NCBI GenBank assembly: GCA_003021085.1
Contig: PXRE01000009.1
Coordinates: 1-64,000, forward strand
Origin: Halobacteriales archaeon QS_1_68_20
Lineage (GTDB): Archaea > Halobacteriota > Halobacteria > Halobacteriales > PXRE01
Length of the DNA stretch: 64,000 bases
Reading direction: 5' to 3'
Shown here: positions 8,900-17,690 of the stretch, piece by piece
Layout of the letters: each line of letters starts with the position of its first letter
How positions within the stretch are numbered: the first letter of the stretch is position 1
The notes under the pieces: generated by a model
Told to the model about the DNA's origin: nothing
Database searches by the model: none
What the model saw: only the letters and a program-made list of their open reading frames with translations
Position numbers and translations under genes: made by a program

Positions 8900-9724
8900 A
8901 TGAACGGAGCGAGTCGGATCGGGGTCGCCGGCGTCGTGGGACTGGTCGCGCTGTCGGCGCTGGCGGTCCAGGCGGGTCTCTGGAAGTTACTCGGCATCTC
9001 CTGGGTCGCGTTCGTCGCGATGGCGGGCGGGGCGCCGCTGGGTGCGCGGGCGGCGGACGGCGAGCACGCCCGGCGACTGGTCTGGGGGTACGGCCTCGCC
9101 AGCGGCGCGATGATCACCAGCGCGCTGGTGTTCATCGTCCCCGGCGCAATCGACCACCACGCGACCTACGGCGGGTTCGGCGTCGCGCTGGGCGTCCTCG
9201 CGGGGTTCACGGCCCACACCGTCGGCCACCGCGCGACCCACCGGGAACTGCCCCTGGATCACACGGTCGTCGAACTGTCGGCGCACGCGCTCACCGCCGG
9301 CGCCATCATCGGCATCGTGTACGGCAACATGCCCGAACTCGGCCCCCTGCTCGGCCTGGCCATCGTCTCCCACAAGGGCCCCGCCGGGTACGCCGCTGGC
9401 CGCCGACTCGGCCGGCAGGGTCGGTCCCCCTGGGTCCTGCTGTTGCCCGCGGCGGGCGTCGGCCTCACGGCCATCCCAGCGGGGCTGGTCGCCCTTCCGG
9501 CGAATCCCGTCGTCAACGCCGTCGTCTTCGGGTTCGCCGCCGGGGTGTTCCTGCACGTGGCGATGGACTTCCTGCCGCGCTGTGAACTCGGCGGCGAGGT
9601 CTACGAGGTGGCCCAGTTGTCGACGGACGCCCACGAACTGCTCGACCACCTGCGGTTGCACGCCGTCGGGTCGACCGCGCTCGGCGGCGTCGCCGTCTTC
9701 GTCGCCTGGTTCGCGCTGGCTTGA
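8900..9724 (+). CDS. ZIP-family divalent metal transporter
   Basis: 274 residues with about eight hydrophobic segments. The cytoplasmic loop is His-rich (HTVGHRATHRE). The two membrane metal motifs are present in variant form: ELSAHALTAGA (helix IV) and SHKGPAG (helix V), where ZIPs usually have HNxPEG and HExPHE. The family moves zinc, iron or manganese into the cytoplasm. A strong TATA box gives a leaderless start at 8900. It is convergent with the YkgJ-family gene at 10194. Confidence 0.8.
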   Translation: MNGASRIGVAGVVGLVALSALAVQAGLWKLLGISWVAFVAMAGGAPLGARAADGEHARRLVWGYGLASGAMITSALVFIVPGAIDHHATYGGFGVALGVLAGFTAHTVGHRATHRELPLDHTVVELSAHALTAGAIIGIVYGNMPELGPLLGLAIVSHKGPAGYAAGRRLGRQGRSPWVLLLPAAGVGLTAIPAGLVALPANPVVNAVVFGFAAGVFLHVAMDFLPRCELGGEVYEVAQLSTDAHELLDHLRLHAVGSTALGGVAVFVAWFALA

Positions 9725-9933
9725 GGGTTCGTTTGGGGGTTTGTGGTGGCGATTTGTTCGTAGTGGCCTCGACCTGGGACCATGGCGCGCGCGAGCAACG
9801 CGTACGAGGTCCCCGCGAGCCTGCGAGTGGGGGCTCGTCGGCGCTTGCTCCGACGGTGGACGAGTAGCGCAGGTGGCGCGAACGGACGTGAGCGCCCCGA
9901 GCACCGCAATCGGTTGGGGAGGGCGTGGCCATT

Positions 9934-10003
9934 CCTAGGCCTGGCATGCCGCTAGCGTCGATTCCGTCCAAACCGACAACACTAGCGGCATGCAAGACCT
10001 AGG
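9934..10003. repeat. Long imperfect inverted repeat (hairpin)
   Basis: Arms 9934-9955 and 9982-10003 (22 bases, 19 matching) share CCTAGG at the outer ends and GCATGCCGCTAG towards the 26-base loop. It lies between the ends of two convergent genes, so it may act as a two-way terminator. A remnant of an IS200/IS605-type end is the alternative. Confidence 0.65.
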
Positions 10004-10115
10004 GGTCACCCTCACGCCTCCCCAGCCGCGGGCTCGGCCCGGCGACCGACCGCCGAGGTCGCCGGGCCTCCCCCGGCCCTCGCGCGCGTTGCCCGCGCGC
10101 GCTCCATTTACCCAA

Positions 10116-10173
10116 ACCACAGGTCAGCTACGAACGCCAGTACGACCACAGGTCAGCTACGAACGCCAGTACG
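10116..10173. repeat. 29-base tandem duplication
   Basis: Units 10116-10144 and 10145-10173 both read ACCACAGGTCAGCTACGAAC then GCCAGTACG and are identical. The pair lies just past the stop of the YkgJ-family gene. Perfect identity suggests a recent duplication. Confidence 0.8.
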
Positions 10174-10193
10174 ACGACGATACGTGACGCCAG

Positions 10194-10742
10194 TCACAGC
10201 GCTCGTTCGGTGTCAGGGTCCTCCAGTTCCCACAGAAGCGGCGGGAGGAAGGCGTCGAGTTCGTCGACCAGTCGGCGGTCGCTGACGCCCAGGCCGTCGC
10301 AGTGTTCGTGGGCCTCGCCGCGAACGTCCACGTGAATCTCGCCGTCGACCTCCCTGACCTCCAGGGGGAACACCGAACAACGGGTCGGCTTCCAGTCGTG
10401 CTCGGCGTGGAGCGCACAGAGGCCGTCCTCCCGGAGGAACACGCAGGCCTCGCCGTCCTCGCCGACGTGGTCGTGGTCTTTCTCCTCCTTGCGGACGAAC
10501 TCCTCGCCGCGGAACGTCTCGGTCGTCTCCGCCAGCGACGCCCGCTGAGCCAGTTCGTAGAAGTCGTCGTCGTACAGCAAAACGCCGTGGTGACAGCACC
10601 ACGTGCAGTCGGGGACGCACTCGAAGGTGAGCGCCGGGTCGAACTCCACGACCGCCTCCTTGCCCGGGTAGACCTCGACGCGGCGCGAACCGGACTCGCC
10701 GCTGGCGCCGCCCTCGCTCCCCTCGCCGGTTCGCTCGCTCAC
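10194..10742 (-). CDS. YkgJ-family cysteine-cluster protein
   Basis: 182 residues. Cysteines are spaced as in the YkgJ/UPF0153 Fe-S or zinc cluster family: FECVPDCTWCCHHG near residues 40-53, ACVFL and GLCALH in the middle, and TRCSVFP. The biochemical role of the family is not established. A Ser/Glu/Gly-rich N-terminus of about 25 residues precedes the conserved part. The upstream gene is divergent, about 100 bases away. Confidence 0.85.
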   Translation of the reverse strand: MSERTGEGSEGGASGESGSRRVEVYPGKEAVVEFDPALTFECVPDCTWCCHHGVLLYDDDFYELAQRASLAETTETFRGEEFVRKEEKDHDHVGEDGEACVFLREDGLCALHAEHDWKPTRCSVFPLEVREVDGEIHVDVRGEAHEHCDGLGVSDRRLVDELDAFLPPLLWELEDPDTERAL

Positions 10743-10844
10743 GCCCGTCGGTCGGGCACGCGCCGTAAAGAGTCCGGCGGTCGGGTACCCGCCGACGGGG
10801 AACGGCGGTCAGACTTTTGCGCTCGCCGGACGACGCCGACGACG

Positions 10845-11681
10845 ATGGCCCGGTTCGGACGCGGCCGCTGGGCCGTGGTCCCGCGTCGACCCGTCGCCGC
10901 GGCGCTCGTGGCCGTCGCAGTCGCCGCCACGGGACGGACCCTGGAAGTCCTGACCGGACTGCACGAGGTCGTCGGTGCGCCGGTGGCGTCGCCGGTTCTC
11001 GCGCTACTCGCGGGCGCCCTCGCTTCTCGGAGGGCGGGTAAGGAGCGCTCCGAGTACAGCTTCGACGGATCGACCGCCGTTCGCGTCCTCGCGGTGGGCG
11101 GCCTCGGCGTGCTCGCGGTCCAGGTGGTCGCGCACGGCCTGGCGGTCGGTGCGGTGTTCGCCGCCGGGGGCGACGCCGGACTGGTGATCCAGGGCGAGAG
11201 TCCGAGCACGAAGTCGACGGCGACGGCCCAGGTGGTGGCGTACCTCGCGTTCGGCGTCCTGCTGACGGCAGTCGGCGAGGAAGTCCTCTTCCGCGGTGCC
11301 CTGCTGGGATCGCTCACGGAGCGGGTAGGCTTCTGGCGAGCGAACGCCGTCCAGGCGGGACTGTTCGGTGCCTGGCACCTGGCGTGGCCGCTGGCGGTGG
11401 CGCTCGGTCCGTTCGAACCGCCGGTTGCGATGCCGGTGTACGCGCTCGGGTTCGTCCTCGTCCCGGCGGTGGTCGGGGGCGTCCTGGGCGTGCTGGTCCG
11501 GGCGACCGGGACCCTGTGGACCGGCGTCGTGGCCCACGCGGTCCACAACGGCGTCGCGCTGTTCGTCCACGTTGACGGCGGCGCGTCGGTCCTGTCGCCC
11601 GCGCTGGTCCTGGGGTACGTCACGCTCGGCTGGTGGGCGTGGTCGCGGTGGCCCGGGCAGTTCCCGGGCGAAGGGGGTTGA
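10845..11681 (+). CDS. CPBP-family intramembrane metalloprotease
   Basis: 278 residues and about eight membrane segments. The CPBP (Abi/Rce1-like) motifs are all visible: EEVLFRG (EExxxR), GAWHLAW (second motif His) and HAVHNGVA (HxxxN). Such proteins are proposed glutamic-type membrane proteases or prenyl-protein processing enzymes. The frame is open far upstream, but the ATG at 10845 starts immediately before the first membrane segment and about 30 bases after a CTTTTG box. Confidence 0.88.
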   Translation: MARFGRGRWAVVPRRPVAAALVAVAVAATGRTLEVLTGLHEVVGAPVASPVLALLAGALASRRAGKERSEYSFDGSTAVRVLAVGGLGVLAVQVVAHGLAVGAVFAAGGDAGLVIQGESPSTKSTATAQVVAYLAFGVLLTAVGEEVLFRGALLGSLTERVGFWRANAVQAGLFGAWHLAWPLAVALGPFEPPVAMPVYALGFVLVPAVVGGVLGVLVRATGTLWTGVVAHAVHNGVALFVHVDGGASVLSPALVLGYVTLGWWAWSRWPGQFPGEGG

Positions 11682-11704
11682 GGGAGGGACGAGTCGAGGG
11701 GACC

Positions 11705-12088
11705 TCACCTGGCTCGCGTCCGGTAGTAGCTGCGCTTGCCTTTCCCGACGTCGAGGATGCGCCGTTCGAGGAGGCCGTCGTCGACGAGTCCGTCGAGGGT
11801 CGTCGCGACCGTCGCCACGTCGACCAGTTCGGCCATCAGGCGCTGGATGTTCGACGGTCGAGAGACGTTGCGCTCGGCGAGGCCCACGTTCATCACCTCC
11901 ATGGTGATCTCGCGGACGTTGTACGCCTTCCCGGGGTTCTCCTTCAGGAAGTTCAGGATCTCCTGCTCGACCGAGTAGTGGCTCTCCCCGTTCGAACTCC
12001 CGGTGGTCGATCGGCACACCGGACGTAGCCGTTCCAGCGTGAAAAGGTGACTGCGGAATTCCGACGAATCCCGGCGAAGGACGCCCAT
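11705..12088 (-). CDS. Winged-helix DNA-binding protein
   Basis: 127 residues. The C-terminal two thirds form a winged helix: HYSVEQEILNFLKENPGKAY, then a recognition region NVSRPSNIQRLMAEL and a basic tail (RRILDVGKGKRSYYRTRAR). The start is uncertain. ATG 12088 lies about 24 bases from a TATA-like CATAAAG shared with the divergent DUF389 gene; a GTG at 12019 would remove a poorly conserved N-terminal stretch. Probably a transcription regulator, perhaps of the divergent membrane-protein gene. Confidence 0.75.
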   Translation of the reverse strand: MGVLRRDSSEFRSHLFTLERLRPVCRSTTGSSNGESHYSVEQEILNFLKENPGKAYNVREITMEVMNVGLAERNVSRPSNIQRLMAELVDVATVATTLDGLVDDGLLERRILDVGKGKRSYYRTRAR

Positions 12089-12141
12089 CGACGGTAATTT
12101 CCCTTCGACTTTATGCACCTGCTGTCCCAAGGTCGACCGAC

Positions 12142-13421
12142 GTGCGTCCCATCCAGGCAACCGTCCCCACGGGCGCCCTGGCGGACGTGAAAGCGGTGCT
12201 CGACGAGCGGGGGACCGCGTACTTCGCCACCCACGAGACCGGCACCGACGAGTACGAGGCCGTCCTGTACATCTCGATCCCCGAGGAGGCCGTCGAGTCC
12301 CTGCTGGAGGCCCTCTACGAGACGGGACTGGGGTCGGACGACCACGTCCTGATCATCGACACGGAGGTGGACATCTTCGGCCGGGCGGACGGCGCCGAGA
12401 CCGACGAGGACGGCCACGCCCGGATCGCGTCCGCGGAACTCCACGGCAAGACCGAGGACCTGATCCCGGACTTCCGGACGTTCGTCACGATGATGGTCCT
12501 GAGCACCATCGTGGCGACGACCGGGGTGTTGCTCGACTCGCCCGCGGTCGTCGTCGGGTCGATGGTGCTGGCGCCGCCGTTCGGCCCGGCCGCCAGCGCC
12601 AGCGTCGGGACGGTAATCGACGAACCGGAACCGTTCTGGTACGGGGTGAGTCGGCAGGCGCTCGGCGTGGCCATCGCCGTCACCGCCGCGACCGCGTTCG
12701 CCTGGGTGATGAAGGCCGCGTACCTCCTCCCGTCGGGGTTCGCCCTGACCGCCGCGCCGCAGGTCGCCGAGCGCCTGTCGCCGGACCTGCTCTCGCTGGT
12801 CGTCGCGTTGGTGGCCGGCATCGCGGGCGTCATCAGCATCGCCACCGCCTCCGGCCGGGCGCTGGTCGGCGTGATGATGGCCGCCGCGTTGCTCCCGCCG
12901 GCCGCCATCGTCGGCATCGGGTTCGCCTGGGCGGAGCCGACGGTGGCGCTCCATTCGGCGGTCCTGCTGGCGGTCAACCTCCTGGCGATCAACTTCGCCG
13001 GCCTCGTCACGTGTGGTACCTCGGGTACCGCCCGCAGTCCCGGATCCAGATCCCGGGGACGCGGCACGCGCTCCTCAAGCGCGGCGGGGCGCTATTCGTC
13101 GCCATCCTCGTCACCTCCGCGTTCCTCTGGAACGTCACCTACGCCAACGCCCAGCGGTCGCAACTGGAGGACGCCCTCGAGGAGGACGTCCGGAACCTCC
13201 TCGACGCCGAGGCTTACAAGAACGTCAGCCTCGTGGACGTGCGGGTCGTCCAGGAGCAGGCGGCGCTGAGCCACCGGACCGAGAAGGTGATCGTCACCGT
13301 GGGACGGCCACCCGGGGAACGTCACCCCGAACTCCACCGCGAAATCGAACGGAGCGTCGAAGACCGGGTCGGCCACGAGGTCGTCGTCGACGTCCGCGTC
13401 TCGCTGGTCGTCAGTCGGTGA
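12142..13421 (+). pseudogene. DUF389/TIGR00341-type membrane protein, frameshifted
   Basis: GTG start at 12142, about 30 bases after a CTTTATG box. The first frame codes an acidic cytoplasmic domain and several membrane helices (PAVVVGSMVLAPPFGPAASA, GVMMAAALLPPAAIVG), as in the DUF389 family. Near 13010 the frame stops making sense (after NFAGLVT) and the protein continues in another frame as WYLGYRPQSRIQIPGTRHA to the stop at 13421. The sequence looks like one missing base at about 13010 (ACG-TGTGG). Either a real broken gene or a sequence error; restored length would be about 427 residues, normal for the family. Confidence 0.8.
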
Positions 13422-13586
13422 GTCCCAACGCGGGACGCCGGCACGGATTTTCTGGAACGGGAACATATTTACTACCGACGGGTGACACCCCGACAACGGG
13501 ACTGCCGGTCCCGGGGGGTCCGACGACCTCGCGTCACCGGTGCCGTCGCCGGGACCGGCACGTCCAGCGAGCGGCGGAGGGAGACC

Positions 13587-14981
13587 ATGGGACAGGAGCA
13601 AGTCACGGTCGACTCCGAAGAAACGGGGCCGCTTGGGACGTTCAGGCAGTTCTTCGCCCTGCGGCGGGACGTGCTCGTCCTCTCGCTGGCGATGTTCGCG
13701 TTCAGCCTCGGCTTCCAGATGACGAACCGCTTTCTCCCCGACTACATGATCGCGCTGGGGGCCTCGGGGTTCGTCGTCGGGGCCTTCGCTACGTTCGGGA
13801 ACGTCATCTCCGCGGTGTACCCCTACCCGGGCGGGGCCATCTCCGACCGGATCGGGTCGCGGTACTCGCTGACGCTGTTCGGGTTGCTCTCGACGGTCGG
13901 GTTCGTCGTCTGGCTGGTCGCCCCCGGGATCGACCCCGTCGACCTCGCGGGGGTCACGATCGAACCCTGGGTCTGGATCTTCGTCGGCCTGCTCCTGGCG
14001 CAGGCCTGGAAGTCCTTCGGCCTGGGCGCGTCGTTCGCGGTCGTCAAGCAGGTGACCGATCCCTCGCGACTGGCGGCCGGGTTCGCCAGCACGGAGACGT
14101 TCCGACGGACGGCCTTCCTGGTCGGCCCGGTGCTGGCGGCGGTGCTGATCGACCTGTACCCGGCGTTCACGGTCAGCTTCCAGTACGTGCTCGCGGTCGC
14201 CGTCGTCTTCGGGGCCCTGGGGACGGTCGTCCAGCACGTCCTCTACGACGTCGACGAGCAAAGCTCGTCGGGCAGCCAGAACTCGGAGAGTTCCGGCGAC
14301 GCCACCCAGGACACCATCGGTGACTCCTTCGAGGGCGTTGCGCAGATCAGGCGGGACCTCCGGGACATGCCCGGCCCGCTCAAACCGTTGCTGGTCGGCG
14401 ACACGCTGGTCCGGTTCGCCAACGGGATGGTCTACGCCTTCTTCATCCTCGTCGTCACGCGCATCTACGAGGTCGGCCTCTCGGCGACGGTCTCGCTGGC
14501 GGGGTTCTCGTACGCCGTCGACCTCTCGCCGCAGGCGTTCTTCGGCTACCTGCTGGGCGTCGAGATGCTGGTCGCGCTCCTGGTGATGGCGCCCGCCGCG
14601 AAGGCCGCCGAACGGGTCGGCCTCAAGCCCGTCGTCGCCGTCGGGTTCGCCGTCTACGCCGTCTTCCCGCTGGTGTTGATCGGCGCGCCGGGCACGCCGC
14701 TGGCGATGATCCTGGTGTTCGCGTTCTCCGGTCTGCGGTTCGCCGGCCTGCCCTCGCACAAGGCGCTGATCGTCGGCCCCGCCGAGGCGGGTGCGGGTGG
14801 GCGCGTGACGGGGACCTACTACCTGCTTCGGAACACCATCGTCATTCCGAGTGGGTTGCTCGGCGGCTACCTCTGGGACTTCGTGAGTCCGGAGATGGCG
14901 TTTACCGTCGCGGCGGTGATCGGAATCGCGGGGACCGGGTACTTCCTGATGTTCGGTGAGGAGTTCGAGGCGTACGCCTGA
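13587..14981 (+). CDS. MFS transporter
   Basis: 464 residues, twelve probable membrane helices in two halves separated by a hydrophilic Ser/Asp-rich loop (residues about 225-255). The loop after helix 2 has the MFS motif A equivalent (GGAISDRIGSR). The substrate is unknown. A TATA-like CATATTTACT at 13463-13472 is more than 100 bases upstream, so this gene has a leader; a GGAGG sequence precedes the chosen ATG by about 7 bases, an unusual Shine-Dalgarno start in this window. Confidence 0.85.
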   Translation: MGQEQVTVDSEETGPLGTFRQFFALRRDVLVLSLAMFAFSLGFQMTNRFLPDYMIALGASGFVVGAFATFGNVISAVYPYPGGAISDRIGSRYSLTLFGLLSTVGFVVWLVAPGIDPVDLAGVTIEPWVWIFVGLLLAQAWKSFGLGASFAVVKQVTDPSRLAAGFASTETFRRTAFLVGPVLAAVLIDLYPAFTVSFQYVLAVAVVFGALGTVVQHVLYDVDEQSSSGSQNSESSGDATQDTIGDSFEGVAQIRRDLRDMPGPLKPLLVGDTLVRFANGMVYAFFILVVTRIYEVGLSATVSLAGFSYAVDLSPQAFFGYLLGVEMLVALLVMAPAAKAAERVGLKPVVAVGFAVYAVFPLVLIGAPGTPLAMILVFAFSGLRFAGLPSHKALIVGPAEAGAGGRVTGTYYLLRNTIVIPSGLLGGYLWDFVSPEMAFTVAAVIGIAGTGYFLMFGEEFEAYA

Positions 14982-15037
14982 GGGGATTCAGTTTTGAGAA
15001 CTGGCAGGACTCTCTGCGTCGCGGAGACCGTCGCCGA

Positions 15038-15361
15038 TCAGCTGTACTCCCGCCACCGGTACCCGCACTCCTTGCACTTGAAAAAGCGCGTCGGCGGTTC
15101 GTCGGCCGACGCCGTCTGCTTGATCGTGTACCAGGCTTCGCCGTGACCGCACTCGTCGCAGGTCACGTCCGTCGAGGTCGGCTTGCCCTCGAAGTTGGCG
15201 TCCGGGTCCGACTCGATGACGTCGGCGTCGGTCTGGGATTCCGTGCTGACGAACTGCTCGGCGGCCTCTTCGTCACGCGCCTGGGTCGCGCCGCAGTTCG
15301 TACAGACCATGACGCCGTCCTCGTTGCGCATCATCGAACCGCAGTCGTCACAGAACTGCAT
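15038..15361 (-). CDS. tfs: Transcription factor S (TFS/RPB9-TFIIS-like)
   Basis: 107 residues with two zinc ribbons: N-terminal CDDCGSMM...CTNCGA and C-terminal CDECGHGEAWY...CKECGYRW. The C-terminal ribbon carries the acidic DE pair (ASADEPPTRFF) that stimulates RNA cleavage by stalled RNA polymerase. Length and layout match archaeal TFS. It stands alone between an MFS gene and a repeat-filled spacer. Confidence 0.95.
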   Translation of the reverse strand: MQFCDDCGSMMRNEDGVMVCTNCGATQARDEEAAEQFVSTESQTDADVIESDPDANFEGKPTSTDVTCDECGHGEAWYTIKQTASADEPPTRFFKCKECGYRWREYS

Positions 15362-15771
15362 TCTTGGAACGTGGTACTGCCCCGACGCATTTCAATCGTG
15401 CGTCCGCGGCCCATAGCAGTCTTCAGAGGAGTCCACTCTATAGAGCGCCCAGATGGCCCCGGGCGCTCTCCAGGAACGACATCGGTGCCGGCAACAGCCA
15501 GAAAGCCCCCGGCCGCTCGACTTCCGTCAGAGGCAAGCGCTGAGGACTTCCCGCTCGTTGCACTCGCGGGAACCGCCGGGGGTGGCGAGAGCGAAGCTCT
15601 CGCGGCCTCCCGCTCGCGTTGCTCGCGGGAGCGTCGTCCGGGCGGGATCGAGCGCCCGGCCCCTTTCAGTCCCGTCCGGGACGGATGTGCCGGCCACCGT
15701 CGCTAATCTGAACACTACCTGCACGAGAGGGAAAAATTTATTACGAACCTCAAACTCACTTCCTGGTACGC
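15362..15771. other. Gene-free spacer holding a dispersed repeat
   Basis: No credible gene. Bases 15498-15704 belong to a repeat family also present at 17423-17572. A TATA-like AAAAATTTATT at about 15731-15741 precedes the small gene at 15772. Confidence 0.6.
15498..15704. repeat. Dispersed GC-rich intergenic repeat, copy 1
   Basis: Begins CCAGAAAGCCCCC and ends GTGCCGGCCACCGTCGCT; copy 2 at 17423-17572 has the same two ends around a GC-rich middle of different length. The middle contains short palindromes such as GAGAGCGAAGCTCTC, so a folded RNA or DNA structure is likely. Confidence 0.6.
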
Positions 15772-15975
15772 ATGACGGACGAGAAGACTGACGCTCTGCG
15801 TGACATCTTCATGGAGGTGTCCGAGGACGGCACGTTCACCGAGCGCCAGGCGGAGGCGCCGTCCCACGACCCCATCGGCGAGCGCGAGGCCGACATGGAA
15901 GCCGAGGTATCGCAGTCGGCCCGCGCCGACGGCCTCGAAGACGCCGTCGACGCCGACTTCGGCGGTGCCGCGTAG
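15772..15975 (+). CDS. Small acidic haloarchaeal protein of unknown function
   Basis: 67 residues, about one third Asp/Glu, no Cys, no membrane segment. Begins MTDEKTDALRDIF and contains ATFTERQ-like and ADGLEDAVDADFGG segments. The ATG follows an AT-rich promoter box by about 35 bases. A small membrane-protein frame follows 20 bases after its stop. I do not recognise a function. Confidence 0.65.
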   Translation: MTDEKTDALRDIFMEVSEDGTFTERQAEAPSHDPIGEREADMEAEVSQSARADGLEDAVDADFGGAA

Positions 15976-15995
15976 GTGTAGCTTTACCGGGGAAA

Positions 15996-16187
15996 CTGAC
16001 GGCGCCGTACGAAGAGTGGAACCACCCGCGGCGTGCGAAGGTCGTCCCGCCGGTTGTCGCCGGCCTCGGCGGGATGGTCGGAGCGAGTTGGCCCCAGGTG
16101 ATCGGCCAGTCGTTCTCGGTCGGCGCGGGAGTCGGTGCCGGACTCGGCTTCCTCCTCGGCTACCTGCTGGTGGCCGCCGCCGACTGA
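15996..16187 (+). CDS. Possible small membrane protein with non-ATG start
   Basis: The frame reads LTAPYEEWNHPRRAKVVPPV, then a glycine-rich hydrophobic segment (VAGLGGMVGASW) and a second one (VGAGLGFLLGYLLVAAAD) to TGA at 16185. No ATG, GTG or TTG precedes the conserved-looking start; CTG at 15996 is the best candidate, and ATG 16074 would leave only 37 residues. The amphipathic, Gly-rich helix pair and the position 20 bases after another gene support coding. Moderate to low confidence. Confidence 0.4.
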   Translation: MTAPYEEWNHPRRAKVVPPVVAGLGGMVGASWPQVIGQSFSVGAGVGAGLGFLLGYLLVAAAD

Positions 16188-16252
16188 GCCACTGACACCT
16201 GAGCCACCGCCCACGGCGCAGGCCTTTTTGCGCCGGCTTTCGACGCTCGTCC

Positions 16253-17044
16253 ATGGACGAGGAGCCGACGATTCTGCTGACGAACGACGACGGCGTCGAC
16301 AGCCCCGGCTTCCGCGCGCTGTACGACGCGCTGTCGGACCTGGGACGGGTCGTCGGGGTCGCGCCGTCGAACGACCAGAGCGCGGTCGGCCGGTCGCTGT
16401 CGAACGAGGTGACCGTCGCCGACCACGAACTCGGATACGCGGTCGACGGGACGCCCGCCGACTGCGTCATCGCCGCCCTGGAGTCGCTGGTGCCCGAGAC
16501 GGACCTGGTCGTCTCCGGGTGCAACAAGGGCGCGAACCTCGGGAGCTACGTCCTCGGGCGGTCGGGGACCGTCAGCGCGGCCGTCGAGGCGGCCTTCTTC
16601 GGCGTCCCGGCCATCGCCGTCTCCCAGTACATTCCCGTCGCCAAGGACGTCTCCTTCCACCAGTACGAGACCACCCTCGAGGACTACGTGGAGGCGGCCC
16701 GCGCGACCGCCTACCTCGCCGAGCACGCGCCGGCGGCAGGCGTCTTCGAGGAGTGCGACTTCCTGAACGTCAACGTCCCCGCGCCGGAGGGCGAGGTGGG
16801 CGGGATGGAGATCACCCGGCCCTCGCACGTCTACGACATGGGCGCGCGCCACGAGGCGGGGACGGTCAAACTGGTCGACAACGTCTGGGAGCGGATGGCC
16901 AGCGGCGACGTCCCCGACCCGGAGGGGACCGACCGCCGGGCCGTCGTCGAGGGTCGGATCAGCGTCTCGCCGCTGACCGCCCCGCACGCGACCGAGCGAC
17001 ACGACGCGCTGGACGCGCTCGCGGAGACCTACCCGGAGCCCTGA
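16253..17044 (+). CDS. surE: 5'/3'-nucleotidase SurE
   Basis: 263 residues. N-terminal ILLTNDDGVDSPG carries the two metal-binding Asp of the SurE active site; APSNDQSAVGRSLS and VVSGCNKGANLG are the other conserved motifs (GxNxG variant). It removes phosphate from nucleoside monophosphates. A CTTTTTG box 27 bases before the ATG supports a leaderless start. Confidence 0.93.
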   Translation: MDEEPTILLTNDDGVDSPGFRALYDALSDLGRVVGVAPSNDQSAVGRSLSNEVTVADHELGYAVDGTPADCVIAALESLVPETDLVVSGCNKGANLGSYVLGRSGTVSAAVEAAFFGVPAIAVSQYIPVAKDVSFHQYETTLEDYVEAARATAYLAEHAPAAGVFEECDFLNVNVPAPEGEVGGMEITRPSHVYDMGARHEAGTVKLVDNVWERMASGDVPDPEGTDRRAVVEGRISVSPLTAPHATERHDALDALAETYPEP

Positions 17045-17065
17045 ACCGATCCGCCGTCGCCGTGC

Positions 17066-17287
17066 TCACTCTAGCACGATCAGGAGGCGCCCCGATTCGA
17101 GCATGCGGTCGATCTGGTCGTAGGTGAACTTCCCGTTGCAGTCGTCGCCGACGAACGTGACGTGGCCGTCGGCCTTCTCGGTGACGACGGCGAGAGAGTC
17201 GCCGCCGCGGTAGTGGTAACGCACGGTCGTCCCGGGGTGGATCGCGTCGACGGTGACGCCGAACGATTCCCCGCTTTCGGCTGGCAT
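17066..17287 (-). CDS. Small protein of unknown function
   Basis: 73 residues, beta-rich pattern (TTVRYHYRGGDSLAVVTEKA, HVTFVGDD), with a C-terminal helix and LLIVLE end. Start MPAESGESFG is preferred because an AAGGATAT box lies 26-30 bases upstream; a longer form would start inside the promoter. It converges on surE with a gap of 21 bases. No family recognised. Confidence 0.7.
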   Translation of the reverse strand: MPAESGESFGVTVDAIHPGTTVRYHYRGGDSLAVVTEKADGHVTFVGDDCNGKFTYDQIDRMLESGRLLIVLE

Positions 17288-17422
17288 ACCACCGACCCGG
17301 CCGTCACCCCGCATATCCTTTGTGGCGGCTTTGCTTGGCAGTTTACAGATACGCCGGTACCTCTGGATGGAACACCCACAAAGCCCCGCGCTTTCAGTCC
17401 GTTGTCTCTTGATCAACAACGA

Positions 17423-17572
17423 CCAGAAAGCCCCCACGCGCTCGACTCGCGCGCCTCGCTGCGCTCCTCGGCCGCCGTCGGAGCAAGCTCCGACGAGCCC
17501 TCGTTCGCGTCGCTCACGAGGACTCCGGCCTGCGGTGCTTGCGTCGTCGGGTTCGTGCCGGCCACCGTCGCT
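17423..17572. repeat. Dispersed GC-rich intergenic repeat, copy 2
   Basis: Same ends as the copy at 15498-15704 (CCAGAAAGCCCCC and GTGCCGGCCACCGTCGCT). The 17288-17690 spacer has no credible gene apart from promoter sequences for its neighbours. The palindrome GTCGGAGCAAGCTCCGAC is also found in similar form in the 9830-9870 stretch. Confidence 0.6.
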
Positions 17573-17690
17573 CGCGGGTCCCGGCCATCGCGGACTGTAG
17601 ATGGTCGCCGCACTGCGCGACTCACGCCGAAGGACAGGATCGCTCGTCGCAGGACCGAACACTGATGTACGGCGCCGTGCCAGCGCCCCC

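Larger units (their letters stand above)
9725..10193. other. Gene-free spacer between convergent genes
   Basis: No credible coding sequence. It contains a GC-rich stretch at 9780-9900 whose translated frames resemble the dispersed repeat at 17423-17572 (GLVGACSDGG in both), a long inverted repeat at 9934-10003 and a 29-base tandem repeat at 10116-10173. Confidence 0.6.
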
